Shown here piece by piece: positions 1-8,731 of a stretch of 64,000 nucleotides of DNA. Every line of letters starts with the position of its first letter. Position 1 is the first letter of the stretch. The position numbers and the translations under genes were made by a program. The notes beneath the pieces were generated by a model. That model was not told where the DNA came from. It searched no databases and saw only the letters and a program-made list of their open reading frames with translations. Source of the stretch: Leptogranulimonas caecicola (GTDB lineage: Bacteria > Actinomycetota > Coriobacteriia > Coriobacteriales > Atopobiaceae); the NCBI RefSeq assembly GCF_023168405.1, contig NZ_AP025285.1, forward strand, positions 1,424,001 to 1,488,000. The letters are read 5' to 3'.

Positions 1-2
1 CT

Positions 3-1214
3 GTGGCTGCCGCTGCCATTGGCTTGGCGGCTGCTGCTATCGCCACCGCCGCCTTGGCGGCAGCCGTGGTGATTCTGGGAGCGGGAGCGCTTCTGGCAGG
101 GATGGGCATGAGCGTGCTTGCTGCAGCTCTGCCTGTGGTGGCAGCCTCTGGAGTGTCTGGGGCCGCTGCCCTGGTGGCTCTGTCGGCGGGGCTTCTAGCC
201 CTGTCGGCAGGGGCATTGGCAGCAGGCGCCGGAATTCTTGTCATGACTGCGGGCCTTGTGGCCCTTACCGTAGGCCTTGCCGCCTGTGCGGTGGCCTCAG
301 CCGCCCTGGCTCTTGCCATGACGGCTATGGGGGCTGCAGTGATCTTGAGTTCTGTGGGCCTTCTGATGATGGCCCCGTCGGTGCTCATGATTGCCACAGC
401 CATGCCTTTGCTGGCAGCCTCTTCGCTGGCGGCAGCCCCGGCCATCGCCGCTCTAGGTGTGGCGGCTGCAGCGGCTGGAGCAGCCCTTCTTCTAGCCGCT
501 CCTGGCTTTGCGGCCTTTGCTGGGGCTGCAGGGCCTGCAGCAGACTCGGTGGTGAAGCTGGCCTCTGCTTCCAAGCAGATCGCTTCCTCCAGCTCGGCGG
601 GAGCCTCTGGCCTCAACCGCATGGGCTCTGCAGCAAAGGCTGTCTCTAGCGCCTTAGGGCTGGTATCCACGGCTGGCATGGCTATGGCCACCTCTATGGG
701 CTCCGCCACCTCCAACGTGAGTGCCAACTGCGAGCGTATGGGTTCCAGCTTTGCGGCCCTGGTGACAAAAGCTCAGCTGGCTGCCCTGCAAATCCAAGCA
801 GCCTTCTCTTCCATGAGGCTCCATATCCCGAGCCCCACCTTAGGGCCGCTACCCCACTTCTCCATGAGCGGCAGGTTCGACCCTGCCACAGGAGCGGTGC
901 CTGCCATCGATGTGTCCTGGTACGCTTCCGGCGCCGTCTTTGCCTCGCCCTCCATCGTGGGCGTAGGCGACGCCTCCACCCCTGAGATCGTCACTCCCGA
1001 GGCGCTCATGCGCTCGGTGGTAGACGACGCCCTTCAAGACAACTCCAGCGGCGATGTGACCGCCAGGATCATCTCCGCCTTTGTGGCCGCCCTAGAGCAG
1101 GCCCACATCACCGCCGATGCCTACATCGACGGCCAGTTGGCATCAGAGCAGCTGGCGCCCTACATGGACCGCCAGCTGGGACGGCGCCAGCGCCTGGTGG
1201 AAAGGGGGCTATAA
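3..1214 (+). CDS. Phage tail tape measure protein, C-terminal part
   Basis: The reading frame is open at the left window edge, so this is the 3' part of a longer gene; the GTG at base 3 need not be a true start. The first ~180 residues visible are extremely Ala/Leu/Gly-rich and hydrophobic, as in the membrane-active stretch of tape measure proteins that set tail length and assist DNA entry. A Ser/Ala-rich segment follows, then a hydrophilic end with the motif VGDASTPEIVTPE, which resembles the conserved C-terminal 'GEAGPEAV' region of siphophage tape measures. It directly abuts the distal tail gene, the expected order. The family call rests on composition, motif and neighbours. Confidence 0.8.
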   Translation: MAAAAIGLAAAAIATAALAAAVVILGAGALLAGMGMSVLAAALPVVAASGVSGAAALVALSAGLLALSAGALAAGAGILVMTAGLVALTVGLAACAVASAALALAMTAMGAAVILSSVGLLMMAPSVLMIATAMPLLAASSLAAAPAIAALGVAAAAAGAALLLAAPGFAAFAGAAGPAADSVVKLASASKQIASSSSAGASGLNRMGSAAKAVSSALGLVSTAGMAMATSMGSATSNVSANCERMGSSFAALVTKAQLAALQIQAAFSSMRLHIPSPTLGPLPHFSMSGRFDPATGAVPAIDVSWYASGAVFASPSIVGVGDASTPEIVTPEALMRSVVDDALQDNSSGDVTARIISAFVAALEQAHITADAYIDGQLASEQLAPYMDRQLGRRQRLVERGL

Positions 1215-2063
1215 ATGGCCTATCGCCAAGACCGCAGAAACTGCCACATCTTGATAGGCACCAAAGACACCCAAGAGCTCGGACTCAAGCTGCTCTGGGA
1301 GATCGAGTGCGATCCCCCAGAGCCCAAGCTTTCCTTAATCGAGGTGCCTGGAGGAGATGGCTATATCGACGCCACCTCTGTGGATGGGGATGTGCGCTAT
1401 GGCCCTCGCCAACTGAAGTTCCAAGTGCTTGCAAAGAGCCCCGAAGCCTATGAGGGGGCAGTGGCCTACCTCCATGGGCGCACTTATCCCTTCCAGCTCT
1501 CCTGGGACGTAGGCTACACCTACGAGGACGGCCGCTTTGTCATCTCCGGCTATGACTGGCACACAGGCACGTTCGACCTGGATGTCACCTGCCAACCCTG
1601 GAGATATGGCGGCAAGCGCACCTGGAGGGTCAACGGAGCCGGTGGCGTCACGCTCAACCTCCCTTCGGGGCGCAGGCCTACCTGTCCCGTGATCGAGGTT
1701 GATGCCCCTACTCTGGTGGGCTATGAGGGCAACTCCTGGACCATCTTCCCTGGAGCCAACAAGATCACCGACCTCTGGCTCAAAGACGGCAACAACGCCC
1801 TCTACATAAACACTCGCCCTAGCTACGACGTGTCGACTCTGTCTATCTGGGAGACAGCCCAGCTCTCTTCTATTGCCACCAAGCTTCTAAGCGACCTCTG
1901 CCAAGCCGACGGGCCTCTCCAAGAAACCTTGGTTTTGTCGAAAATCGAGCTTTACACACTTAACCGATTGGCTTCCATGCGACTTATTGAGCTGAGCCAT
2001 CCACCCGACCCAGACGCCCCTCAAGACACCGTCTACATCCAATTCGAAAGGTGGGACCTCTGA
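1215..2063 (+). CDS. Phage distal tail protein (Dit-like)
   Basis: 282 residues. The ATG follows the tape measure stop codon immediately, with a purine-rich GAAAGGGGG site just upstream. Siphophage distal tail proteins form the hub joining tail tube to baseplate. Support: position right after the tape measure and before the tail-associated protein, usual family length, and an N-terminal half rich in beta-type sequence with the Dit-like segment GGDGYIDATSVDG and a second half resembling a galectin-like beta domain. The stop codon overlaps the next gene's start (TGATG), so translation is probably coupled. Assignment is by position and pattern, not by a catalytic motif. Confidence 0.72.
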   Translation: MAYRQDRRNCHILIGTKDTQELGLKLLWEIECDPPEPKLSLIEVPGGDGYIDATSVDGDVRYGPRQLKFQVLAKSPEAYEGAVAYLHGRTYPFQLSWDVGYTYEDGRFVISGYDWHTGTFDLDVTCQPWRYGGKRTWRVNGAGGVTLNLPSGRRPTCPVIEVDAPTLVGYEGNSWTIFPGANKITDLWLKDGNNALYINTRPSYDVSTLSIWETAQLSSIATKLLSDLCQADGPLQETLVLSKIELYTLNRLASMRLIELSHPPDPDAPQDTVYIQFERWDL

Positions 2064-2563
2064 TGTCTACTACCACCGCCCTAGGACTCGAGAAGCCTGA
2101 CTTGAACGACACCGTAAGCAAGCTGGTGCAGATCGTAGGGTCCTATGCCGACTTCATCAACAAGCTCTACCCGGTGGGCTCCATCTGGATGTGCGCTCAG
2201 GCCACAGACCCCAACACCATCTTCACCGGCACCACCTGGATCAAGGTGGAGGGGCGCTTCCTGTTGGGCTCCAGCTCCCGATTTGGGGCCCAGACCACCG
2301 GCGGCGAGGAGAACCACAAGCTCAGCGTGGCCGAGATGCCCACCCACAGCCACGAGGTGCGTTGGGCCAACAACAACGACTGGGTAGGCGCCTGGAAGTC
2401 CAACGCAAGCTTCGGACAGCTCTGGGACGTGGCATCCACCTACTCCCAGGGCGACAGCTCTACCCGTAAGGATTGGGTCAAGGTCACCAACTCAGGCTCT
2501 GGCAGCGCCCACAACAACATGCCGCCCTACTTCGTGGTGAACATCTGGCGCCGCACTTCCTAA
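2063..2563 (+). CDS. Phage tail collar-like / baseplate protein
   Basis: 166 residues starting at the ATG inside the TGATG overlap with the preceding gene; an upstream in-frame GTG at 2051 would only add four residues. The centre shows the tail-collar pattern: VGSIWMCAQATDPNTIF, TTWIKVEGRFLLGS, GGEENHKLSVAEMPTHSH and the closing NNMPPYFVVNIWRR. This family sits at the tip of phage tail fibres or baseplates and contributes to host contact. It lies between the distal tail protein and the large tail-associated protein. The exact role cannot be told from sequence. Confidence 0.75.
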   Translation: MSTTTALGLEKPDLNDTVSKLVQIVGSYADFINKLYPVGSIWMCAQATDPNTIFTGTTWIKVEGRFLLGSSSRFGAQTTGGEENHKLSVAEMPTHSHEVRWANNNDWVGAWKSNASFGQLWDVASTYSQGDSSTRKDWVKVTNSGSGSAHNNMPPYFVVNIWRRTS

Positions 2564-2576
2564 AAGGGGGCATGGG

Positions 2577-5500
2577 ATGTATCGCATTCTCTACGATGAC
2601 GAGGTGGTCCACGACCCTCGGGACCACTTGGCGCGAGCCACCTCCTGGGAGTTGGATATGGAGTCCAATGCAAGCTCCACCCTGAAGTTCACCCTGGCGC
2701 CAGGCCATCCCTTGAAGGGAGACCTGGCGCTTTTGTCGGCAGACCACGAAGTGGTGGTCGAAGACGACGGAGAGGAGCTTTTTCGAGGGCGCCTCCTAGA
2801 CAACGGCGAAGATATGGAGCGATCTGGCAGCTATACCTGCGAGGGCCAGATGGCCTACTTCAACGACTCGGTGCTGCGCCCCTATGGCACCTATCCAGAC
2901 ACCCCCAAAGAGGGCGAGAAGCCCGCCTGGACCACCATCGCCCCTGCCAACCGCCATGACTATGCCGAATGGCTCATCGACCAACACAACCGACAGGTAG
3001 ACCCCTCAAAACGTTTTCGCGTGGTGGTAAACCAGCTGTCCTCCGACGACAGCTGCACCCGATCCTCCACCTCCTATCCCAAGATCGGGGCGGAGCTCAA
3101 GGAGAAGGTCTTGAGCGCCTGGGGCGTCTGGCTAGTGGTCTACTTCAAAGAGGGCGAGCGCCGAGTGGAGTTTCGCACCGAGTGCGACCGAAGCGGACAG
3201 CGCATCGAGTTTGGCAAGAACCTTCTGGACTTTGCCCGAGAGATCGACGGAGCCGATGTGGTCACCGCCATCATCGCCAAGGCAAACCCGCCCTCAAAAG
3301 AGGGCGAAGACAGGCAGGAGTCCTTTGGCCTTGAGGCCGCAGCCCCTGGCGAGCAGCCCAACGGCATGACCATCGCAGGAGACAGGATCTACTCCAACGA
3401 GCTAGTGACCCTCCATGGCTACATCGAGGAGCAAAGAAACTACGAGGTCGAGACGGTCCAAGCTCTCATCGACGCTGCCTCCAAGGATCTCATCGAGACT
3501 TCTCCTGCCATCGAGACCATCGACGTTGACGCCTTCGACCTTTCCCTTATCGGCGCCTCCGACGAGAGACTGGCGCTCAACACGTTGGTACGCGTGACCT
3601 CCAAACCCCACCATGTGGACCAATGGATGCAGGTAGTCCAGCGCCATATCGAGGCGGACCCCGCCAAAGCCTCCTATACCTTAGGCTCCACCCATCCCAC
3701 CCTGACCGATCACTCCCGCATCCTCACCCGGGCAATCCAAGCGGACCTTGATGCAGTGGTCCAGCGAGTGGAACCCATTGACGAGGCATCCAAGCAGGCG
3801 GCCTCTGACGCCGCTGCCGCCATGGAAGCGGCCGCCTCAGCGGTCACTGCCAGCTACCCGGAGTATTGGGCCTCAGACTCTCAGACCCCTCCCCCGGAAG
3901 ATGCCGAGTGGGTGCGCGTGCCTCCTGAGTGGATGGAAGGCCAAATCTACTGGACCCGCCAGGTGACCACCTACGGCGACGGCCACAGCGTCGTCGGAGA
4001 CCCGGTGCGCGTCACCGGAAATCAAGGGCCAGAAGGACCCACAGGCCCTGAAGGGCCTGAAGGACCGGCTGGCGAAGGCGGCCCTGGCAACCTGGTGGGA
4101 AGCTCTTCTACCGATGCCGAAACTCAGGTGAAAGTGGTAGATATTGCCACCGCAGACACCCTAGAGGAGCTTATGACTGGCCAGGAACTGACCCTCTTCA
4201 TGCTCAAGGGAAACCTGGCTCATTCTCCCTCCTTGGATGTTGCCGGTCTTGGACCCAAGCCTATTTCTGTGGCAGGCTCGAGTTCCCCCGACAGCTCCTC
4301 TGTCACCTGGCCACCTATGTCCAACTGCACCTTCACCTATGACGGAGAATCTTGGGTCCTCACCGCCAGCGACGCCTGGCTCAAAGACGTCCAAGATGCA
4401 CAGGACGCAGCCAATGCCGCCAACACCACTGCATCCAACGCCCAGCAAGCCGCTACTGATGCCGCCAAAGTGGCCACCAACTACCTGGATTACTCGCCAG
4501 AGGCAGGCCTTATCATGGCCAACCAGACAGGCAGTGCTGTAGGCAACAACGTGCAGATCAAGTCCGACTCCGTAAACATCCGCAGCGGCTCTATCACTAA
4601 CGCCAGCTTCACCGGCAACGGAATCGAGCTAGGCGTCAACTCGACCGACAGCATCATCAGCATGTGCGGCGGCATGTCCAAGATCTGGTCGAACCTCGAC
4701 CTCTCCTCCCCTGTGCTTCCTCATATGGCACGCACTATCTACAGTGCGGCTCAGCCCATGAGCACCTGCCAATCGGTGGTCGACCTAGTATGTCTCGACG
4801 AAGAAGGCCATACCTCAGGGGTGGGCATTGAGGCGGTGAGGAATCCCAACTCGCTCACAGGTACCCTCGATACCGTGTCCCTTATGCTTGGAGGCGATTC
4901 TGGCTGGCAATTTGGCAGCGACGGGTCCCTCTGGGTCCGCGCGAGCAGCGGCACTTCAAACATCAACACGAAGCTAACCCATGCCCAGGTGAAATGGTGG
5001 CTGGAAAACATCGGCAACCTTAATGACCTCTACAACCTCTGGCGCGTGGCCAAATGCCCTGCCTCCAACAGCCTCAACGACATCAAGGACTCGCGCCTGT
5101 TCTGGTGGCAACCCTCCACCACAGGCATCCCGGTGTCTGGTACCTGGGGCGTAGGCATATCGCTATCCAACGCCACGGGAGCATCAGGAGGCACCTGGTG
5201 CATGCAGCTCGGCATCACCACAGGATCAGACCATGACGTTTGGTTGCGAAAGTCCATTAACAACGGCGCCTGGACATCCTGGGGCAAAGCGGGCGAGCCT
5301 TCTGACTCTGGCTGGAAGACCTTCAGCTCAGGTGGCTGGACAGGAGGCTATCGCAAGGTGGGCAAGTTCGTGCATCTGTCTGTACAGTCTGCCAACACCA
5401 CCTCAAGTGGCTGGATCACTTGTCCGGTGACGCTTCCTGCAGGCTATCGCCCCTCGATGTTCAGCGGACGCGACAATGTCCAAGGCGCAGCCTACGGCAA

Positions 5501-5621
5501 CGACGTGGTGGGCAACAACATCTGCCGCTGGTATGTGAGCACCAGCGGGCAGATCATGGTCGCCCATTACGGGGGAGCGAATACCTGGGTGGATTTCAGC
5601 ACCGTCTACTACGCCGGATAA
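2577..5621 (+). CDS. Phage tail-associated (minor structural) protein with collagen-like stalk
   Basis: 1014 residues; the AAAAGGGGG site 5' of the start fits ATG 2577. The N-terminal ~380 residues match the 'phage minor structural protein' layout (beta-rich hub with motifs YRILYDDEVVHDPR and GRLLDNGEDMERSGSYTCEG), which forms the tail tip under the distal tail protein. Around residue 480 there is a short collagen-type run of Gly-Pro-Glu triplets. An Ala/Asn-rich coiled-coil stretch near residues 605-640 (DAANAANTTASNAQQAATDA) leads into a C-terminal receptor-binding-like region. The two halves suggest a fused baseplate hub and tail fibre. Receptor specificity cannot be inferred. Confidence 0.8.
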   Translation: MYRILYDDEVVHDPRDHLARATSWELDMESNASSTLKFTLAPGHPLKGDLALLSADHEVVVEDDGEELFRGRLLDNGEDMERSGSYTCEGQMAYFNDSVLRPYGTYPDTPKEGEKPAWTTIAPANRHDYAEWLIDQHNRQVDPSKRFRVVVNQLSSDDSCTRSSTSYPKIGAELKEKVLSAWGVWLVVYFKEGERRVEFRTECDRSGQRIEFGKNLLDFAREIDGADVVTAIIAKANPPSKEGEDRQESFGLEAAAPGEQPNGMTIAGDRIYSNELVTLHGYIEEQRNYEVETVQALIDAASKDLIETSPAIETIDVDAFDLSLIGASDERLALNTLVRVTSKPHHVDQWMQVVQRHIEADPAKASYTLGSTHPTLTDHSRILTRAIQADLDAVVQRVEPIDEASKQAASDAAAAMEAAASAVTASYPEYWASDSQTPPPEDAEWVRVPPEWMEGQIYWTRQVTTYGDGHSVVGDPVRVTGNQGPEGPTGPEGPEGPAGEGGPGNLVGSSSTDAETQVKVVDIATADTLEELMTGQELTLFMLKGNLAHSPSLDVAGLGPKPISVAGSSSPDSSSVTWPPMSNCTFTYDGESWVLTASDAWLKDVQDAQDAANAANTTASNAQQAATDAAKVATNYLDYSPEAGLIMANQTGSAVGNNVQIKSDSVNIRSGSITNASFTGNGIELGVNSTDSIISMCGGMSKIWSNLDLSSPVLPHMARTIYSAAQPMSTCQSVVDLVCLDEEGHTSGVGIEAVRNPNSLTGTLDTVSLMLGGDSGWQFGSDGSLWVRASSGTSNINTKLTHAQVKWWLENIGNLNDLYNLWRVAKCPASNSLNDIKDSRLFWWQPSTTGIPVSGTWGVGISLSNATGASGGTWCMQLGITTGSDHDVWLRKSINNGAWTSWGKAGEPSDSGWKTFSSGGWTGGYRKVGKFVHLSVQSANTTSSGWITCPVTLPAGYRPSMFSGRDNVQGAAYGNDVVGNNICRWYVSTSGQIMVAHYGGANTWVDFSTVYYAG

Positions 5622-5662
5622 GATACATGCCCAAATCGCAGGAACCGAAGAAAGGAAGCAAT

Positions 5663-6238
5663 ATGCTCTCAGGACATCTTGTCGCTGGCGGCATGGTCCT
5701 TATCGATGGCACTGGGTTGCCCATCGTGGAGACCGAGCCTCCAGCGCCCATGGATGGATACACAGCACGCTATTCATGGCAAAGCGGCCCTGGCGCCATC
5801 ACTCAGATCTGGGAAATGGCGCCCGAGACAGGCACAGTGACAGAGGCCATGGAGCGCCTCGCGAAGATGAACGCCATGAGCCTGCCCGATAACGAGGCCC
5901 TTGAGGTAGTTGCACTCTTTCCCAAGTGGCACTATGACACCGTCTACTCAGCAGGTACCAAGGTGCAATACGGAGGCAAGCTCTACAAGTGCCTCCAAGA
6001 CCACACCTCCCAGAAAGATTGGACGCCAAATGCCGCCCCATCTCTTTGGGCCGAAGTGCTCCCAGGGCAGGATGGCAAAGTTGGTCAATGGCTCCAGCCT
6101 GACTCCACCAATGGTTACCGTATGGGCGACGTAGTGACTCACAACGGCAAGCGTTGGAAGTCCACCGCCGATAACAACGTATGGGAGCCGGGATCCACAG
6201 GAGCGCCCTGGCAAGAACTTGCCGCAAATACCAATTAG
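5663..6238 (+). CDS. Phage protein with two CBM5/12-type carbohydrate-binding repeats
   Basis: 191 residues if started at ATG 5663, which has a strong GAAAGGAAG site; an in-frame ATG at 5627 lacks a good site. Two aromatic-rich repeats near residues 85-130 and 145-185 carry the chitin-binding-module pattern: YSAGTKVQYGGKLYKCLQDH ... LWAEV and YRMGDVVTHNGKRWKSTADN ... WQEL. Such modules bind polysaccharide; in phage tails they are attached to fibres or accessory adhesins. The N-terminal part (GQAV-like GTGLPIVETEPPAP) looks like a connector. A hairpin terminator follows directly. Probably a tail accessory protein that helps attach to surface glycan. Confidence 0.7.
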   Translation: MLSGHLVAGGMVLIDGTGLPIVETEPPAPMDGYTARYSWQSGPGAITQIWEMAPETGTVTEAMERLAKMNAMSLPDNEALEVVALFPKWHYDTVYSAGTKVQYGGKLYKCLQDHTSQKDWTPNAAPSLWAEVLPGQDGKVGQWLQPDSTNGYRMGDVVTHNGKRWKSTADNNVWEPGSTGAPWQELAANTN

Positions 6239-6240
6239 CC

Positions 6241-6263
6241 CAAAGGCCCCAGGGGCCTTTTTC
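6241..6263 (+). terminator. Intrinsic terminator between tail module and lysis module
   Basis: Stem AAAGGCCCC/GGGGCCTTT with almost no loop, followed by a T run, placed just after the carbohydrate-binding protein stop and before the holin ribosome-binding site. It may reduce rather than stop transcription into the lysis genes. Confidence 0.65.
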
Positions 6264-6278
6264 ATTAAGGAGGCTCCC

Positions 6279-6704
6279 ATGGAGCTTACGCTTTTCATCC
6301 TAGTCTGCATCGCCATGGCCATGGACATCGCCACCGGCTATGCCCTGGCTTGCAAGGAGCACAACGTCAGCTCATCCAAGATGCGCGAAGGCCTTTGGCA
6401 CAAGCTTGCCTGGATGGGCATTATCGGGGTTGCCTGGTTCGTCCAGCTGGCAGGAGAGGTGTTAAGCCAGATCGACCCTTCCCTTATGCAGCCAGCCACA
6501 GGCTTGGAAGTAATCGCCAGCATTGGCGTCACGGGTATCTGCGCCCTTTGCCTCTGGAACGAGCTGGTAAGCGTTGTCGAGAACCTTTGCGCCATCAACC
6601 CGGATATCAACGACAAGCTGGGGCGCGCTTTCAAGAACACCGAACGAGAGCAAGAAGCCAAAACCCTCATTGATCCCAATAAGGGAGGCGAGGCCCATGC
6701 CTAA
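6279..6704 (+). CDS. Phage holin
   Basis: 141 residues from ATG 6279, which has an AAGGAGG site seven bases upstream; a longer frame from 6219 runs through the terminator and is unlikely. Hydrophobic segments at about residues 2-22, 42-62 and 78-100 give two or three membrane spans, followed by a charged, hydrophilic C-terminal tail (NDKLGRAFKNTEREQEA), the layout of the toxin-secretion/phage-lysis holin family. Holins make the membrane lesions that let endolysin reach the wall. The last eight bases overlap the endolysin start, the usual lysis cassette. Confidence 0.82.
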   Translation: MELTLFILVCIAMAMDIATGYALACKEHNVSSSKMREGLWHKLAWMGIIGVAWFVQLAGEVLSQIDPSLMQPATGLEVIASIGVTGICALCLWNELVSVVENLCAINPDINDKLGRAFKNTEREQEAKTLIDPNKGGEAHA

Positions 6705-7605
6705 GGCATCCCTCAACGGCGGCCATTCTCCCTATGCTCCTGGCGCCTCAGGCTACTTCGATGAGGTCACGGAAGATCGCAAGGTGCGCGCCGCCACAGA
6801 CAAGTATCTGCGTCAAGCCGGTTGGTCTACCCATGATTCCTCTACCACAGAAACCAGTGCTCGCGCAGACATCAACACCATCGTCTCGAAGGCCAATGGT
6901 TCTGGGGCCGATTACTTCATCAGCTTTCACTTCAACTCCGGCGGTGGTAAAGGCGGAGTAGAGGTCTTTTACGCCGCCACTACAGGACGCTCTTGGCCAA
7001 AGGAAATGGGAGCGAAGATCACAGCTTCCCTCTCTAAGCTGCTTGGCATCCCCAACCGAGGAGTGAAGCCGGACACCCAATCTGCCGCCAAATCGTTAGG
7101 CGTGCTCCGTCACACCACCATGGCAGCCATCCTCATCGAAGTATGCTTCCTGGATGTCAAAAGCGACGCTGATGCCTACTGGCGCATAGGCCCTGATGCC
7201 ATCGGTCGCTGCATCGCTGAGTGCGTCTCAGGCAAATCTCTGGGATCTGTCCAAGTCCCTACGAAGGGCTGGTACAAGGACTCCCACGGCTGGTGGTGGG
7301 AGAACGGCGACGGCAGCTACAAGAATAGCCAGTGGTTCAACCCCTCTCGGGGCGAATGGTATTGGCTGGGAGCTGACGGCTATGCCGCAACCGGATGGAC
7401 GCTTATAGATGGCACCTGGTACTACTTCGCCAAAGCAGGAGAGCCTGGCTATCGAGAGTGTCAAATGGTCTCCGAAGCTTGGCGCAAAGACTCCAAAGGC
7501 GCCGACTACTGGCTCTCTGGAGACGGTTCCATGGCCACCAGCCGATGGGTAGACAAGGCTCGCTACTACGTAGGCCCCGATGGGGCCTGGGACTCATCCC
7601 GCTGA
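6697..7605 (+). CDS. Phage endolysin: N-acetylmuramoyl-L-alanine amidase with wall-binding repeats
   Basis: 302 residues from ATG 6697 (GGGAGGCGAGG site upstream), overlapping the holin. Residues 1-180 form an Amidase_3-type catalytic domain: LNGGHSPYAPGASGYFDE at the N terminus supplies the first zinc histidine, FISFHFNS the second, and ILIEVCFLD the catalytic glutamate. The C-terminal ~110 residues contain aromatic repeats typical of choline/cell-wall-binding modules (GWYKDSHGWWWENGDGSY, GTWYYFAKAG, ARYYVGPDGAW). It cleaves the peptide-sugar bond in peptidoglycan during lysis. It is the last recognisable prophage gene in the window. Confidence 0.9.
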   Translation: MPKASLNGGHSPYAPGASGYFDEVTEDRKVRAATDKYLRQAGWSTHDSSTTETSARADINTIVSKANGSGADYFISFHFNSGGGKGGVEVFYAATTGRSWPKEMGAKITASLSKLLGIPNRGVKPDTQSAAKSLGVLRHTTMAAILIEVCFLDVKSDADAYWRIGPDAIGRCIAECVSGKSLGSVQVPTKGWYKDSHGWWWENGDGSYKNSQWFNPSRGEWYWLGADGYAATGWTLIDGTWYYFAKAGEPGYRECQMVSEAWRKDSKGADYWLSGDGSMATSRWVDKARYYVGPDGAWDSSR

Positions 7606-7635
7606 CCTGGAGGTGATCCGGTCCGATCTGCAAGG

Positions 7636-7672
7636 CCTTATTTATAAGAATCGCCGATTTATATAAATAAGG
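7636..7672. repeat. AT-rich inverted repeat after the lysis genes
   Basis: Perfect 11-bp inverted repeat CCTTATTTATA ... TATAAATAAGG with a 15-base spacer. It is strikingly AT-rich against its surroundings. It could be a protein-binding site or part of a phage end; no function is assigned. Confidence 0.5.
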
Positions 7673-7709
7673 AGCCCGCATCTCCACCCTTATTGATACT
7701 CGATAAAGC

Positions 7710-7745
7710 AAAGCCCCAGTCCTCTTCGGAGGGCTGGGGCTTTTT
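7710..7745 (+). terminator. Intrinsic terminator of the prophage late operon
   Basis: Stem AAAGCCCCAG with CTGGGGCTTT, extended by CCT/AGG around a CTTCGG-type loop, followed by TTTTT. It lies about 105 bases after the endolysin stop codon. Confidence 0.88.
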
Positions 7746-7876
7746 GCCATTATGTAGTTGTACTTTTTAGCTCATCCACAAACCTTTGTGTCCAAATGTG
7801 TACAAGAAGCCCTTTTTGCATAATCAAACAAGAAAACAGGCCACCGCCAAACCAGACGATGACCTGCATGTTTTCC

Positions 7877-7962
7877 TGGTGCCCGAGGTGAGATTCGAAC
7901 TCACATGAGCGCGAGCTCAGAGGTTTTTGAGACCTCCGTGTCTGCCATTCCACCACTCGGGC
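7877..7962 (-). tRNA. tRNA-Leu (anticodon CAA)
   Basis: Read on the minus strand it begins GCCCGAGTGG and ends CTCGGGCACCA, so CCA is encoded. The acceptor stem pairs perfectly, the anticodon stem GAGGT/ACCTC encloses loop CTCAAAA (anticodon CAA), there is a long class II variable arm (GAGCTCGCGCTC) and a T arm GTGAG/TTCGAAT/CTCAC. Its 3' end faces the prophage remnant, a common arrangement for integration into tRNA genes, but no integrase or second attachment site is in view. Confidence 0.96.
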
Positions 7963-7977
7963 GAGTCGCGAGTACTT

Positions 7978-8005
7978 ATTCTAGCAAAAGCAGGCGCCTG
8001 CGCAA
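7978..8005 (-). promoter_or_regulatory. Promoter of tRNA-Leu
   Basis: On the minus strand TTGCGC (-35) and TAGAAT (-10) are separated by 16 bases, with the -10 box ending 15 bases before the tRNA 5' end. A GC-rich palindrome GCAGGCGCCTGC followed by TTTT lies inside the spacer and could also end transcription of the upstream MBL gene. Confidence 0.6.
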
Positions 8006-8021
8006 CGCTCAGTGGGCTTCC

Positions 8022-8729
8022 CTATTGTAAGAAGGGGTTGGAGGCCAACTCCTCCTCCATAGTGGAAGCGTCGCCATGGCCGGGCAAAATGACGGTGTCG
8101 GCAGGCAGAAGGCCTTTGAGTCGCTCGAGCGTGGCAGCCAAGGTGTCGGCGTCGCCGCCGGGGAAGTCGGTGCGGCCGGCCGTGCCTTTGAAGAGCGTGT
8201 CGCCAGTGAAGGCGATACCGTCCCCCAACAGGACAATGCCGCCCTCGGTATGACCGGGAGCATCCACTACCACCAGCGTGACCTCGCCCACCGTAATGGT
8301 GTCCCCCTCATGAAGCACGCGGGAAGGCTCAGGCGCATCGTCATCGTAGGCCACGCCCAGGTTGCCCACGCCTCCGGCTTTCATGGCACGCTCGGCATCG
8401 GCAGCGCCAATGGCAAAAGGCACGTTGCCGCCCAAAGCGCCGATAAGAGCCTTCACTCCGCCCACATGGTCGCCATGGCCGTGAGTGGCGACCACCAGAT
8501 CCACCGTGACGTCACTCAAGTGCTGGGCGATGGCCGCACCGGCAGCGCCGGGATCCACCACCAGCCCGTGGCCGTCGGAAATGAGTGCGTAGCAGTTGGT
8601 CTCGATGGGTCCCACGGTAAAGGCCCGGATCTCCACATGGGTGTCGGAAGGATCGGTGATTTCTGACTCTTGAGGTTGGTTGTTCTGGGCAGGGGTGTTG
8701 GCTGCAGTGGAGGCAGCAGTGTCTTCCAT
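8022..8729 (-). CDS. MBL-fold metallo-hydrolase (glyoxalase II-like)
   Basis: 235 residues. The metallo-beta-lactamase motif THGHGDHVGG supplies the HxHxDH metal ligands; further ligands lie in VDAPGHTEGG and ITLPGHG-like ILPGHGDAST near the C terminus, and FTGDTLF carries the bridging aspartate. The N-terminal ~30 residues are Gln/Asn/Ala-rich and probably disordered. The family comprises binuclear Zn or Fe hydrolases of thioesters such as S-lactoylglutathione; the substrate here is unknown. It begins two bases after the rel stop codon, so it is co-transcribed and probably translationally coupled with rel. Confidence 0.88.
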   Translation of the reverse strand: MEDTAASTAANTPAQNNQPQESEITDPSDTHVEIRAFTVGPIETNCYALISDGHGLVVDPGAAGAAIAQHLSDVTVDLVVATHGHGDHVGGVKALIGALGGNVPFAIGAADAERAMKAGGVGNLGVAYDDDAPEPSRVLHEGDTITVGEVTLVVVDAPGHTEGGIVLLGDGIAFTGDTLFKGTAGRTDFPGGDADTLAATLERLKGLLPADTVILPGHGDASTMEEELASNPFLQ

Positions 8730-8731
8730 GG

